Shown: positions 35,533 through 49,424, counted from the first letter of the stretch. The stretch: 64,000 nt of DNA from Ophiodon elongatus (GCA_016806645.1 JACSYO010002054.1:486501-550500); one strand, 5' to 3'. Made by a program: numbers and translations. The notes: generated by a model not told the origin, from the sequence alone.

Positions 35533-37286
35533 GCACACACTGCAATCCAGGTAATTAGAGAAAGAAGCCATGTCTCTCTTTTTTATCTACTTTTCATTTT
35601 TATTATCCCTCAAAAGCCTGTGCCATCACTGTATGGATGTGTGTGAATTAGTTTAGGTTCCTGATGGGCAGGTGCCCCTTTGCAATCTCAGTACTTTCAC
35701 ATAAAACTCTTCAGAACTCACTTAAAATACATACAACGTATTATACAGAAAATAAATAAAATATTACTTCTATAAATATTACTATCTGTGTACTCGTGAA
35801 TTCACAAAATGGCAGGCTACACTTGACACAGCTCCAACTACACCGTTAACATGCGGGAACTCACGTACACACACACTTCAGTACTTTTGGCAACAACATT
35901 CTCTTGAAACTTATGACATGACCAACGCAATCAATCTCAGACTCAAGATCAAGACCACTATGTAGATCACAGCTTAACACTAATATCTTAAATTACACAA
36001 AAAAGAACAAAGTAAACAAGGTAAGAAAAACATATTTTTTGTATTTTAACCACTTATGTACATGTGATGAATTTGAAGTCTTTCATAACTTTATGGTTTC
36101 AGTAAATCCTCATTATGTTATTCATGAATGTTTTTTTTAACCACATCACAGAGTTTAACATAACAGAGCATAAATTTACTTTAACTTGTAAATGTGCATT
36201 TTCCAACTTGTCACACACCATCAGTGTATGAATGGGTGTTAATGGGTGAATGACGACATGTGTTCGTTTGAACCAATTGAACCAGAGGATAGCATCACAG
36301 GGCCGCGGGCAACAGATTGAAATGAAGCAGTAATCACTTCTAAGCACTGACATGACCCTTAGCCCACATCAGAGCTTTCCGGAGCTGTGTAGTTCTGCTG
36401 CAAGGCGGGGGTTCTGGAGACTCTGCCCTAAGGAGAGCAGCTGATACTTAGGGCTCAACACACAAGTGGGGTTACCCATTATCTCCGCTTCTCATTTGAT
36501 TACTGATAGTATTTGAACTACCAGCCCTGCTTGTCATTTTCAATTGGATGGAAATTAGAAGTTGCTGTATCTTCAATATCACTGAACACACTGGCAAGAA
36601 CCAAGAGCCATTATCAATTCTACTGCAGTTTCTAATCAGTTTCCATGTGTTTTTTTCTCCCCGATACCAATTTGGAAACTTAAATCATTTTATTTGCTTG
36701 AATGCATCATAATGTTACTCAATGCAACCTTCCTGAGAGCCGTATGCTCAGTAAGCCAAGCAGAACTGTGCTGACCACCGGTGGCTAACAGCTAACAGCT
36801 AACGTTAACTAGCTCTCCTCCTGCCCATTTCAACACTGATTTGTTGTTCACAATGTAGCATTCAGGGGAAAAAAAATATTGTGCATTAGACTGTTTAACC
36901 ACGTCTGTGAAGAAGTAGTTTGCACACGTGCAGTAGCGATCGGGCAGGACGTATGGATCTGGTGTAGTTGTTGTTCCTGTGTAGAGTAAATTAGCTGATA
37001 AATGATGAAGTGAAATCAGAGACTTGCCAATACCTGATCCAGCATCGTAGGCTGTATGTGAGACATCTCTGATACTGGTGTCAGTATGGGGACAACTCTC
37101 TTTAAGTCCTGCCCACACATATGCACGTACATATGCAATGTAGCAGTCAGGTCAGGTCTCAGAGCAGATGTACATCCCTGGAGGCTTTGTGTGTCTTGTG
37201 GAGCATGTTGACTGGTGCGGACAAACAGGGGTCACTAGTTCCAACTGAGGTATCTTTAACAGCTCAACCTGCCTCGACATATGGGA

Positions 37287-37425
37287 TTCAATTCCATTGA
37301 ATTTATTTTGTATAGCCCAAAATCACAAATTACAAATTTGCCAGAGGGCTTTACAATCCGTACACATCCTCTGTCCCGGGACCACCCATCAGAACAGGAA
37401 AAACTCCTCCAAAAAATGGCATAGG
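37287..37425 (-). repeat. Retroposon tail-like repeat, minus orientation
   Basis: The plus strand carries GGATTCAATTCCATTGAATT, then TATTTTGTATAGCCC, CACAAATTACAAATTTGCC, GAGGGCTTTACAATC and CAGGAAAAACTCCTCC. Read in reverse this is an abundant teleost 3' end (GCAAATTTGTAATTTGTG, then a GGGCTATACAAA motif and ATTGAATTGAA). Family unknown to me by name. Confidence 0.65.
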
Positions 37426-38170
37426 TATTAAGTACAGTCTAGTTTATATATATAAAAATATGTCTATGAATTGCCATCAGACTCAATGATCCAAAATTCC
37501 CAAGAACAAAACAGTCAAGGTTATTTGTAATTTGTTTTTGTAATGTAGGCCTATATGCAATATGATTTAATTGTGTTCAAACTAACTAGATCCCCGTATG
37601 TATGTGTGCGTTGACGTTTAAAGCCGTGAGCTCACTGTGCCGTCGGAGCGCTACGCAAAGTCATTGTGTTGCTGTAACAGAATGTAAATTACACAACACC
37701 TCTAATGACATGATCAGTGGAACCGGCTTCATAAGCACAGTGGTGTCAAGTTTTGTGAAAGAGATAAGCACTTGTTTGTGGTTTTAAAAAAGAGCTCACT
37801 ATATAGAACTGGCACTCCTCCCCTCCTTTGGCATATTTGATCAGAGGGTCTCGATGGCTCTCCAGCATGAGCTGTCAGTCCCTGGAACCATGCCCCATCA
37901 CAATAACTCGTCTGATGTCAAACGGCTGTGTCGGATTCAGATGGCTTCATCGATTATTTACAACACGTAAGATCTCAGCAGAGAGTTTACCCACAGTACT
38001 TTAGAGAATCTTCAGCCGGAGTGTTTATAGTCAGATCACAGATTAGTCTTCAACCCTAGATTTTGGGCAAGAGAACAATAAACATGCATCAGCGTATTCT
38101 AGGACAGTCCTTCTGTTTTGCTCTATTACGGGCGCCATTATTTCCGCTGGGAGCATCGTGCGATCGGCCG
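37426..38170. other. Unannotated sequence, no gene seen
   Basis: No recognised element. Confidence 0.45.
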
Positions 38171-38173
38171 TGT

Positions 38174-38241
<68 letters not shown>
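38171..38241. repeat. (GT)n microsatellite
   Basis: About 71 bp of GT repeats with one early T interruption. Confidence 0.97.
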
Positions 38242-38244
<3 letters not shown>

Positions 38245-39110
38245 CATGAAAGAGTGGGTGAGTGTGCACCTCTCTGTCTGTCCACAGTTACTCACCCATT
38301 CTGCTGCAGAAAACTGCATCATATTTGCCCAGAGTGAAGGGGATAACAGTTTGTGATGGACGTTGTGTTTGGCTAACAGCTAACAGAACTACACACACAT
38401 CTGCGTACCTCACCTAAATTGTTTCTGTGTTTGGCTGCAATACCTCGCTTCAGCTCCGCTGCTGCTTTAGCAGGCACACAGCATGTTGAGTATAATTTTG
38501 CAGGATTGTATGAAGTGTATTGAATAACGACTTCAGGCTGATTGCGTGCATACATCTCTTGTTTTAGAGTTTGAATGATATGTGTTTCACAACGCTTTAA
38601 GCCCGTTATTTGCATAAATCAGTGGTTGTTAGTTGGCTCACTTTTATTGTTTTGTACGGAGTGTTGGACTAAATGCTAACAGCTAATGGAACTACCAGTA
38701 CTCACACTGCTGTGACTTTCCGCATCTCAGCCATTGCTACCTTGGTGAGTTTAGTTTTATTATTTTTCATATTTTCATTAAAACTAAAAGAATAAGATAA
38801 ACAAACCTCTGATTTGTTCATTCCCATGTGCAAACCTGTCAGGATTGTTCTTAAAATTAATTTCAGTCTTTAGCATGAAGAAATACCCAAATAAGTAAAT
38901 AACTAAAGTTTTATTTCATATATCACCCTCCCAGATCAGAACTGAACATGCTTCATGCAATAAAAGACAAATTAAATAAAAGAGACAAAATAGGGACACC
39001 ATATAAAAGTCATCTATGAGATAGAGATACAAATAAATGACTTTTTTAAACATGTGAGTTTAATAGGCTAAACATGTGGTTAACGTTTTGTTCGGTAATT
39101 TTTGACTTTT
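38242..39110. other. Unannotated sequence with short internal similarity
   Basis: GCTAACAGCTAACAGAACTAC at 38373-38393 and GCTAACAGCTAATGGAACTAC at 38674-38694 are alike, hinting at a degenerate direct repeat. Otherwise nothing recognised. Confidence 0.4.
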
Positions 39111-39300
39111 GCACGGGACACAGTGTTCTCCTTGGTGAAAGTCTGTTTGTTTGGCCCAGTCATCCACCCCATCCTCCTTCCGATATGCAGATTTGTTCCA
39201 TTTAATACTATGTTACCCGACCTTCCTCCTTTACTGCCATCACACATACTAGGGCCGCTAGAGGCAGCCCTGCACGTCTAAATCGGACACGAGAGGGGTA
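39111..39300 (+). repeat. Dispersed repeat family A-related fragment, copy 2
   Basis: AAGTCTGTTTGTTTGGCCCA followed by ATCCACCCCATCCTCCTTCC and CTAGAGGCAGCCCTGCACG. The first block is related to AAGTCCTGTGTTTATTTGAC at 46027 and to words I associate with the same abundant fish repeat. Boundaries are approximate. Confidence 0.5.
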
Positions 39301-40957
39301 TTTTGTTGGTATTGCCACAAACCCTAAGAATCTTACCTTCAAACATTTTGGAAACAAGAAACACATTGATTGCACAATCAGATACGTGGCTGAAGAGAGG
39401 TAGCAAGGGTGGATTTCAACATTTTCGGACCTTTTTTTGTGGTGGCACAAAACCAGAATGCAGTTTCTGGCAGTTTGGTATGGTCTTGGATTTTAAATGA
39501 TCTTTACCTGTCTGTGTGGTGTTTAGTGAACAGTGCACAGCTGCTTTTTACTTTAACAAAAGGTTCTTATTTAGTTAACTGTGTCCACTATGTTTACCTC
39601 GATTAAATCACTGACTGATACAAAATAAGCCCACACTACTTTACAGACGTCAGACTACAACTCAGACTACTAACACTGAGACGCCCACAGTCTGTGCTTT
39701 AGCATTTTTGCATCAAAATGCAGCACTTTTTGGGAAATGCACAACAGCACATACATTGTTATATTAGGTACATTACCCACCAGAACTATGTGAAGAGGGT
39801 CAAAGCTGTTTTTCTTCTCATATGTATCATAAGCTTTCGTTGCCATAGACTATACATTACTTGTTTGGTTGAATGCTCAGAGAAGCTTCATGACAAAAGT
39901 TTGAGGCTTCCTGCAGCCTCTGACTAAACATCTTCCCACTGTAAAGCTTAAACTTTGGGTGAAAACCAAAACTTCAATATAGTCTTAGGTCACTGTTGCC
40001 TTGGTGACAGCAAAAGCAAGATAAAAGTGGGTTCATTGAGGTAGCCAAGAAATACTCAGACAGTAAAGGTCAGAATACAATGTGTGGGGTTACTGTATAT
40101 GTTGTTGCTGCTGCTGCCACTCCCACCAAAAAACACAGGGAATGAAAGTATTTGCCACCCGACTGAAGCCCATCTTCCACTTCTCCAGTCGTATAGCAGG
40201 TGGTATAGAAAGAAAACCCTCCAGGAATAGTCTATTACAAGTTTCCTTTTTTTTCTTCTTTTTTTTTGGAAGCCCACACAGGAGGCTTGTCTATCAAAAC
40301 ACTCAGTGTATTGTTAGAGTATGGTTTTCAAATAGACTTGCCAACAAAAAGTTATTGTGGCAGAGCCTGAGAATAATGATGTCGCTCTGTTGGGTTAGTT
40401 GTTGACAACCAACAAAACAGGTTGCCATGTTGCTCAGTCGGTCTACTGGTCTGGTCCACACTGAAATATAGAATACAATATTCCCATGCAAATTGGTACA
40501 GATAACCATGGGGACCAGAGAAACAAAGACTGGTTACTTTGCAATCCCCTGATGTTTCCATGTAATGCCACCAGCTGGTCAAAGTTTTTACTTATCATGT
40601 GAAATATATCAACATCTACTCAATAGATTGACATTAATGGTTAAAAGGTTAAAGGAAATAAAATCCTCCACACCAAATTCTCTCCAACTAGACGGTCAGA
40701 GAAACTGAGGTGGTATAAATGAAGAGTCAGAGTCTGAGTAGGGCGGGCAGGAGGGGAGGATAGATGGGTCAAATAAACACAGGACTTTCACATAGGAAAC
40801 CGCTGTTTGTGTCCCATGTCAACCTTGACTTGTTTTACCTTACTTTTAAAGAACTTCCATACTTTACACACCAGAGTAACACCAGTCACATAACAAAATA
40901 ACTTATTTTACTTCACAATTGTTCTTATTTTTGCCGAAACCACAATCTTCTCCGAAG
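39301..40957. other. Unannotated sequence, no gene seen
   Basis: Low-complexity T-run at 40248-40267. No exon or named repeat. Confidence 0.45.
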
Positions 40958-41272
40958 CCTGTCCAAATGGTTTCACAGCCTCAACATTTCTGCGTAGTTT
41001 TGTTGCGTAAGTAAACCGAAAATATTAAATGAACCTACCTTTGGAAGTTCATTTTGAAAAGAGACTGTATGCATGTAATGAACGGTGTACTTTTCCTGTG
41101 AATGCAGAAGTTTATTTTGAAAAGACACAATACATGTAACAAGCGGAAACTGACGGGCCGTCCCCAACACATCCAACCCTGACACTAGAGGGGGAGCTGG
41201 AGCGTTATAGTGTGAAGCTTAGGGCCACTGACCAATGGCCGATGTCTGACCAGTTGGGAGTGAGAATGTGTT
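40958..41272 (-). repeat. Dispersed repeat family A, copy 3 (minus orientation, internal duplication)
   Basis: Read on the minus strand it runs CTCACTCCCAACTGGTCAG, TCAGTGGCCCTAAGC, a CCCCCTCTAGTGTCAGGG segment, GTCAGTTTCCGCTTG, TTTTCAAAATAAACTTC, then ACAAAACTACGCAG. The beginning and the AAATAAACTTC block match the 18858 copy. A 60-bp segment carrying TTTTCAAAATAAACTTC is present twice (41042-41086 and 41104-41146). Confidence 0.65.
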
Positions 41273-43099
41273 ATTTCCAGGCCATAATCATGACAAATTT
41301 GTCCAATATTTTGGTTTATGACAAGGTTCCTCAGCCTCATCTAAACTTTGTTTTTAATTCAGTTAACAAAGGTTAGCATTAAACTATGATAATGGACATG
41401 CAAATCATATCAGCTAAATATTGGTATGTTAGCACCTCTAGTTCAACCTCAAAGAGCTGCTAGTTTTTTGTCTTGTCAACCTCTAAACCAATAAGGCTGG
41501 AATAATAGAAGGAATAGCAGTGTGGCAATATGTGATCTTCCATCGACCCCTGACATGTTTTGATAGCAAATGAATCAACATTATTTTTGTTATTTAGCTG
41601 TTTTCACTAAAAATGACTCAATGGAACAATAGGTTGTTCTGTTTCCTGCTGCAAAAGAACACACAGGATCCCTGCAGTTTACAGTAAACAACTTCTGGAT
41701 GGTTGATTACATAGTTTGTCCCCATACAGTAGATTCCTCAACTATAGGTCATATTAAGATCATATTAATTTTATAGCTTGGTTACTGACATTTCAGATCA
41801 TCCATACTACTGCCTTTAGGTTTACTGTCTTTAGAAGCAAATATGTTCTGGATTTATCCACACTCTCGTGTAATCTTACTTTATTTATTGCTAGGCAACC
41901 AAGCTAGAGATTACTGGAGATGTGTTCGTAAAAACGTATATGTTTTCAGTGAAACACAGAGATGTGGCTACATAAAGTGGTATAAAGCGCCTAAAGGAGA
42001 AAAACTTGAATCACATTACAGTCACCCTTTTAATGTCCACCAAGTTGAAACCATGGCAAGTGTGTGTCATTTGGCAACATCTAGCAGTGTGTTTGCAGAT
42101 TGCAACAAACTGAAACTTCTCACGTGTGCTTAGCGTGTAGGAGAACCACAGTGGTCGACACAAAAGCACAAATGACCCTATCTAGAGTCAGTCTTTGGAA
42201 TGTCTGTTCTGGGCTGCTGTAGAAACATGGTAAATTAAATCATTGTTTGCATTAAGGGGGACTTTTCTGACCTTGTGAAATGTTGGCAAGTCTCTTAAAT
42301 CATGTGTACTAATTTACACATTCTAGAAATAAATATTACAGTAAATTACCGTCACCCACTTCAAGATCTGCTCAAATTCCAAGTTAAGCAAAACCTATAA
42401 TATTGTTTACTTTTACTGAAATTCCAATATCATTGCAGCTTTTAATGTAAACTCCCTTGACAGCTTCATTAAAATGAAAAGTGACATGAATGTCATCACG
42501 GTTTGATTTTGAAGAGCCAGCCTTTGTTGAGGGTGACACAATACAAAAAATAGTTTCCCTGTGTCCCTTTAGAAAATGCTGCATTGGATGCACTGTGAAA
42601 TAATGAGAGAGATATTTGTCCAGAGCATTGATGAATCCTCCTTTCATCCCAGCTACTGTATTCTCATTACTCCTGATGCCAAACATTTTACAGCAGGGTA
42701 CCATCGTGCTGTTTGGATAAACTCTGATCCATGTGGACAGTAGGCGTCATTCCGACTGTTTTTTTTGTGAGGCTGAATCAATCAATCCCCGTGAACATTT
42801 TAGCTCAACCCCTGTATGTGAGGTCAAAGGTCAGAGTCAACTACAGAGCAGCAGCCCCAGGGCCAATAGAGATTTAGTTCTGAGTTCAGCTCAGCAGGGT
42901 TGGTTTACACTGGGATTTGAACTCTGGTTATCCAGCTTAAAGATGAGTGACCACAACACAAGTGATCCCTCTGTTCACCTTATTGCTCCTACGAAAGACG
43001 TCAGTGAGTAGCTCTTTATCTGCCTGTTTTATCTCACAGGGTAATGAAATTGTGTCCCTGTGTCCAATGAATATTTGAGAGATGCTTTACTGTCTAATT

Positions 43100-43377
43100 G
43101 GGGCGACTGTGGTTTAGTGGTCCTTCAATCAGAGTATCAGCGGTTCGATCCCTGGCTCCGCTAGCCCATTTCGATGTGTCCTTGAGCAAGACACTTAACC
43201 CCAACTTGCTCCCGTAGCTGTGCCTACGGTGTGTGAATGGTAGCTACTCCTGATGGGCAGGTGGCACCTTAGCCCCTCCCAGTGTATGAATGGGTGAATG
43301 ATGTCATGTAGTGTTAAAGCACTTTGAGTTGTCGGAAGACTAGAAAAGCTCTATACAAGTACAGGTCCATTTACCAA
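43100..43377 (+). mobile_element. tRNA-derived SINE-like element, copy 3 (most complete)
   Basis: The head GGGGCGACTGTGG is followed by a shortened A-box region, a B box in GGTTCGATCCCTGG, GTGTCCTTGAGCAAGACACT, CCCCAACTTGCTCCC, GTGTGTGAATGG, ATGGGCAGGTGGCACCTTAG, and the end GTTAAAGCACTTTGAGTTG, AGAAAAGCTCTATACAAG, GGTCCATTTACCA. Its length of about 278 bp and its box structure fit a tRNA-head SINE of the kind widespread in percomorph fish. About 18 bp seem deleted between the A and B boxes, so pol III activity is doubtful. It is not a functional tRNA gene. Confidence 0.85.
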
Positions 43378-43502
43378 TTAATCTACAGACTGGCTGTATG
43401 TTTAGAGTGGGTGGGCGGAGCGTTCTGTCTGCTTTCTTTTCTCAGTCTTTACATACACACAAAGCTCTTCAGGAGTAGATTTAGTGTAAACTGTATTCTC
43501 TG

Positions 43503-43660
43503 CGGGCAGCGCGGCGGTGCAGTGGTTAGCACGGTCTCCGTCAGTCCAAAGACAAAGACATGCACGTTGGGTTAATTGGAGACTTTAAATTGCCCGTAGG
43601 TGTTAATGTGAGGGAGAATGGTCAGACATATCGAAGGTGTCAGCTGGGATCAAATTTAAA
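43503..43660 (+). repeat. Dispersed repeat family C, copy 2 (internally deleted)
   Basis: The element head GCGCGGCGGTGCAGTGGTTA is joined, after a deletion, to CAGTCCAAAGACAAAGACAT, GGTTAATTGGAGACTTTAAA and TTGCCCGTAGGTGTTAATGT, ending near TGTCAGCTGGGAT. The later blocks match 23251-23440. The missing middle is partly represented by 56521-56640. Confidence 0.72.
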
Positions 43661-45230
43661 TATGGAATGTTCTCAGGGGAAAAAAACTCCCACGGGCATG
43701 AGGTGAAAGGGGCAGGTGCATGCTGGGAAGTTAGTTATTGTAGTTAAATGCAGATAATGTGGCCCACTCACCAACACAGTCAGCCACTGCAGCAGAAGAG
43801 GCTATAACACATCGCTCATGGAGGCTACTGAGGTACTTTAACACCATTACAGCCTGATTGCCGTAATATGCGTCACAATTCATATTCCTTCTCTGAGTCA
43901 TAACTCATTCAAATCTGAACACTTAGACATAGTACACATATTTTTAAACGCAGTGTGACGCACACGCCATTATCCTTCATCAGAAATAAACTGTTTTTAA
44001 ATATTAAGGGGGCAAGGGGTCTCGATTTTGTCTGAAGGGTGCCACAGTGTCAGATTGTAAAGACCCCTGTACCGAAACATACAAAACAAGATATCAAATG
44101 TAGTGCTGTCATGTGTTTATTTCTGTCATATGTCTTTTTTTTCGTTTTTTGAACGACCTAAAATGAAAAGTACATATAGACTGACGGGTGAAAAACAAAA
44201 CAGCAACAAAGAAAACGACTTCTGATGACTGCACAAATGTGTTCATCAGAGGCGCTTTACAGCAATTCTGCGTGTATTACTGCTCAGCATATTTGTTTTA
44301 ATCACACAAACTGATTGCATTACTGCATTATTATTCCAAATACTGCTTCAGCTGTCAGAGTCCACCGTGGATTAAATACGGGAACAATAACCTGCTAGTT
44401 GACTTGAAGCTCTGCAACGCTCTCTCAGAGATGATGTGAGATCACACCTTCTATCAAAATATGACATGTTTTATATAAAACCAGGGCCAGAGAATACGAA
44501 TCAACACACACACATTCAAACACAATCTCAACTCTTTTATATGCACACAGACATTTTATCGGTCGGTAAAAATGCCTGACAAAGAAAATGTAGAGGGGAT
44601 TAAGTTCAAAGGTTCAGTTGTTCAGTTCTAATTGTGTTGATTGCAGCAGCCCCGCTGTACCTAATGAACCAATCCCGTGTTATGATGCTTGGCACACTTG
44701 TCTTGGTTTTCAATAGCCTCGTTTGACTTAAAACCATCACGCTGTCAGAGCAAACAAGGATAACACTTCATTCAGAGTGTGTTATTATTATTATTATTAG
44801 CAACATCAGCCCAAAAATGTTGAAGAATTTTCTCAACCTGACAGCTCGTATTGAATACATCTGAAACTCAACCTTTTGTTTTGATTCCACAAACAGTGGT
44901 TCAGCCTTGGCCTCTGGCTCCACAGCTAAACAGAAGCAACGCTGACACGCTTGCTGTATGCTTTTGTCATTCATGAAGGGTAAATGGGGATTAAGCTGAC
45001 ATTCAATAAATTATTCATAGAGATTTTGTCTTACAAACAAGTCTGATGTGACTGAAACAAGTTAAAGCACTAGTGACGCTCTATTCAAGGGATTGTAGTT
45101 GATGATCCTCAAATGTCAAAACGGAGATGTGTCCTTGTTGCTTTGAAATGGAAATGACAAAAAAGAAAGCTTTGACTGATCTGTCTGGAGTAAAAAAAAA
45201 AAGAAGAAGAATAAAACAACATTTATTCAG
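43661..45230. other. Unannotated sequence, no gene seen
   Basis: A (TTA)n mini-array sits at 44783-44799, an A-run at 45193-45202. No exon. Confidence 0.45.
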
Positions 45231-45287
45231 GAAAACCTAATAAGTGTGAGGGATCCAGAAGAAATCATCACATTCATATGCAGTCAA

Positions 45288-45360
45288 CTACGTCTTCAGA
45301 TGTCCTGAGATGTGTTATTTATGTCTTGAGACATCAGAGACGTCTTCAGATGTGTTTTTA
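45288..45360. repeat. Short degenerate tandem repeat
   Basis: ACGTCTTCAGATGT occurs at about 45289 and again 51 bp later. Related GATGTCCTGAGATGTG and TATGTCTTGAGACATC words lie between them. Confidence 0.6.
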
Positions 45361-45924
45361 TGCTAAGAGTAGTGTGCGTACACACAAAAACAGCTCTCGT
45401 TTAAATGCGCCCATTTTGTCACATCAGAATTCTATTTGGATATGGAAGATGTATTGTATTGGGACATATTAAATACAGGGTTTGGTTAATGGACAAGTTA
45501 ATGAAGCAATTAATAAAATACACAAATATTTGAGATGCAACTCTTTCCTTTCTTTCTTTTACTTTTTTCTTTTCCCTAAAGATGGGTTCCTTTGTACAAT
45601 CCTCAAAGCCATATGTACATTGGATCATTGAGTTATTGGTCACATACTTTGTTCATTCCTCATCTCCACACTGGTCATGAAAGACTCCCTTTCTGGAGCA
45701 GCTCAGTGTCTCAGTTCTCAGTAAGTGCTCAGAGTTGAAAATGTCGAAAAGTCTGCCTGATCCCGCAACTTTATGAATCTGCTTCAAAAGCGTACAGAGA
45801 AAAGAGGGGAAAAAAGTGAGAAACTAAAGGAAAAATTACATTTCCATAACGAAAATGTTTCTCTCGTCTTAGTTTTAAAAACGTGGTTAACATTGAAACC
45901 AAACAAAACAAAAATGTAACAAAA

Positions 45925-46100
45925 CTACTTGGCAGGGTGAAGTAAAACCTCATGGTTTGGCTTAAAATAAGTATGCTTGTAACGTTATTTAAAGTTACAG
46001 ACGTAAACTAAAATAAGTCAACTTTGAAGTCCTGTGTTTATTTGACCCAATCATCGAACCCGACCTCCTTCATGCACAGACTTTGGCGGATTCATGAGAA
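45925..46100 (+). repeat. Dispersed repeat family A-related fragment, copy 4
   Basis: ACTACTTGGCAGGGTGAAG, CATGGTTTGGCTTAAAATAA, TAACGTTATTTAAAGTTACA, GACGTAAACTAAAATAAGTC, AAGTCCTGTGTTTATTTGAC. The block order fits the interior of the abundant fish repeat whose ends I see at 18858 and 40958. Boundaries are approximate. Confidence 0.55.
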
Positions 46101-49100
46101 ATGTATTGTGATACGTCAAAAACGTTTTCCTGGAGAAAATATGTTTCTCTCAAAACGTATCTACATCCCTGTTTTGTTGTATGGAAACAATATTTTTTAT
46201 AGAAGAAGCTGGAATGAGGCAAGGCCAAACTTATGTATATATTGGTGGATTCCACACCTCATGCAACGCTAACCTCAGTGAACATCCTTTGGCCGAAACC
46301 AACCATGATCTTTTCCGTTACGATTGCCATACGATCGAACATTTACCACACTCTAGTTGCGATGCACAGACATTGCAGTAAAGGAGACTCTTAAAACCTT
46401 GGCATTTGACGTACAAAAAAACCATTGTCATTGAATGTAACCAGGGTTTTTTGCCAAATGTGGACACAGATGAGCAGGTGGGCCGGAGAGGTCCAGTGAC
46501 TTGGACCAGAGGGTAAGGGGCGGCTGGATGTAGGAGTAATGTGACTGCGACAGGAGAAATAGTCAGCAGACATCTGGTGGACAGGTACAGGATGGTCGTC
46601 AATGGGTTTGGGGACGTGGATGTAGGCAGAATCATTAATCATCATCATCATCATTAATATATTTAACGTGGACATTCTGTCATTTACGTAATGCAGGGCT
46701 GACTTTTGTTTCTTCTTCTGAAAAATGTCTCTGTGATAAATCAACAATAATCCATATTAAATCAACAGTGTTAATATATGTATGAAAACAATGTTTAATA
46801 TACCACTGGCAGCACAAACACACTGGGATTGAGCTATTTATGTTGTTACCCTGAGGAACACTGGGGGTACTAAGCAGCTCATTGGTGGGAGGTTTGGTTT
46901 TCTATCTATTTTTTTTTCATATTCTATTATGTTAAGTGTATTCTGAGCTGTGCACAAGAGGACCTTGTTTGTTATAAACTGCTATGTAATGTCTCCTAAC
47001 AGCAGAAATCACAACAACTTTTGTATCAGTGGGGACATCATATTCAAATAGAACTCTGCTGCTTTCGAAAAATGATTTTGTTAAAATGTTGCTGTAGGCT
47101 ACTGTGTATCCTCCCTCACGATGTGTCAACAATGTCTAGTTAGTTAGGGGTAATGTAACTCGTGAGTATTTCAACACTGCAACCACCGATTGTTCTGTGC
47201 TACGTCCTCAGACTTCCATCCTCGTTGTTTTTACTTGCTGGAGATGTAAGTGCCATCTGTGTGGATATTTTTGACTTAAAAAGAGTAGCTTTTCATCTCT
47301 TTATTAGAGCATTTCAGTGGTTCTTTTGAGTGATCTTTAAAAAAACGGAAAGGGCATAACAAAGGCTGGGATCCACACATGCAGGTATACACTCCTGCTT
47401 GTATAGAAACATCTGTCTTCACCTTGGGGCAGCACTCTCAATGGAGTTGGTAATATCTTTTCGGAACAGAGTGCTGTGTATTATAGATGTATCCTTTGCT
47501 TGTCATGGGGCGATTTGCTCTGTGCTCCTTTTAAAATCAGCGTATAAAGTTTAGCACTGAGCGCTGTTCGTTTGACGTCATCTACAGTAGCCACTGGAAA
47601 TCTCTGAGTTGGGTTTCCTCCACTTTTATTTGCGTGAAATGCTTTCAAAAACGGTTATCCTTTTGCTCGGTTGGTGCTGCAGGTCAGTATTATGAACCCT
47701 CTTCAGAGATTTGTCTTACAGATTGGTGAGAGACATCTGCTGTACAGTTGGACGCAGAAGCTCTCTCATGTATACTGGGGATAGCTGAGGCGGTGCCGGA
47801 GAGGATCTGTCCAATAGCTCATTCAGAGGACAGCTTGATTAAGCATCCTGCGGTGAGAAAAAAGACTAGTAGACATCAAATTATCTAGCTGCTGAGAAAT
47901 CAATAAATTTTTGCAGCAGCTGAAATTACATCAGCCCATTCAGAGACTCTTTGTTTTTGTTTCAAAGGAAAATTACATTGCTACTGTTGTTGTTGTTGTT
48001 TTTGTTTTTGGTTGTTTTTGGTGCTTTTTTGTGTGGTTCTGGATGATAGTTCTCAGAGACAAATTTTAGTCCTGTGCAGGGTGACATTAAATCTGAGCAC
48101 CAGGAAAAGAGCCAGCAGTGCCGTCCATCATGCTCATTCAAGCTAATGGGATATTATACCCATAAACAAAAGATTTTTATAAAGAAACTTTAATACTACG
48201 ACCCCTTTTCTGCTCTAGATCCCCCATTTTTCAAAACTGCTGAGGCAGAATGAGTAATAGCAAGTTAAAGAGGTGCAAGCCCTCAGCAGTGTTCAGAAAC
48301 AAGCTCCCAGCTCGCCCTTGCCTTCCTCCGTTCACACCCGATTTATATATGTATAATATTTATCACATATAATAAAAAATGCAATCACTGTTGTCACTGT
48401 TGTGAGGAAGATACTAACAGACTAACAGGTCTGTGAACAAAAATGCTTTACAAATCACGTCTGGTATTGGTTTTGGCTTTCCACCTCCAATGAAGCACAT
48501 CGCACAGCCGTGTCTCTCGTTGTCTCATTTGGAGACACCCCAAAAGGTCAGATGGTTTAAAGTGAATACAACCATCAGCAGAGCAGTAATGTAATGCACA
48601 AAGACTGTAGGGCTCGTTGATTTCTTTCTGAAAATATTGTGACTTTATTCTCATTAAACTATGACTTTATTTTCGTAATACGACGTATTTTTCTTTAAAT
48701 ATTGAACATGAGCCGAAATCTTTCTTAGACTCTTATGAGCTATTAAAGTCCAGGGGTTTATGAATTAATTCAAATGAAACCATGTATCATGAAGGTGTAT
48801 AGTTGCCACATTCACATTTAAAGAGGTTAAAATCACCAAAAAGGAGGGAAGAGTAAGTCATGCCTACATGTGTGTTTTCATCTGGTTCCTGAATTTTGTG
48901 TTTTGAACCTCATATTTATTTTTACTGAACATATACATGCCTCTCCTAGCCTATTCAATATTTCAAGCTTGCGTCGCTGGGTTGGAGCTCCACAGCATTC
49001 GGTAGAGCTGCTGAAGCCATGAAGCAGCCTCTGACTTTGTCTCTCTGCTGATAGGAGCTGAGTCATTTACCCACAAAGATAATAACTGTACAATTTGTTT

Positions 49101-49424
49101 ACTACTAAGCAAAGGTCCTGTAGGTAAATTGATAGCTTGGTCAGTGGTGTGTGCTCTGCGACTATAGACCCTGACCCACATAACTCTACATGTGGTAAAG
49201 GCGCCCCTTTTTTCTTGTTTGTTGTTCAAATAAGGTGCTTGAATTGTACTTACTTATTCATGATGTATTTATGCCGATGATTGAATAATTTATATCAGTG
49301 ATCTTTTCAATGATGTAACGAAATGATTCTTGTAAGCAATGTCTATGTTGAGAAGGGCAACTTTGGGCCATTCCTAACATTCAGTGCCCCACCCCCGACC
49401 ACCTCTCACTCCTTTTGATGTACC

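Noticed and set aside
43100..43180. Functional tRNA gene
   Set aside because: A and B boxes are present, but the interval between them is deleted, there is no cloverleaf and the sequence continues as a SINE body.
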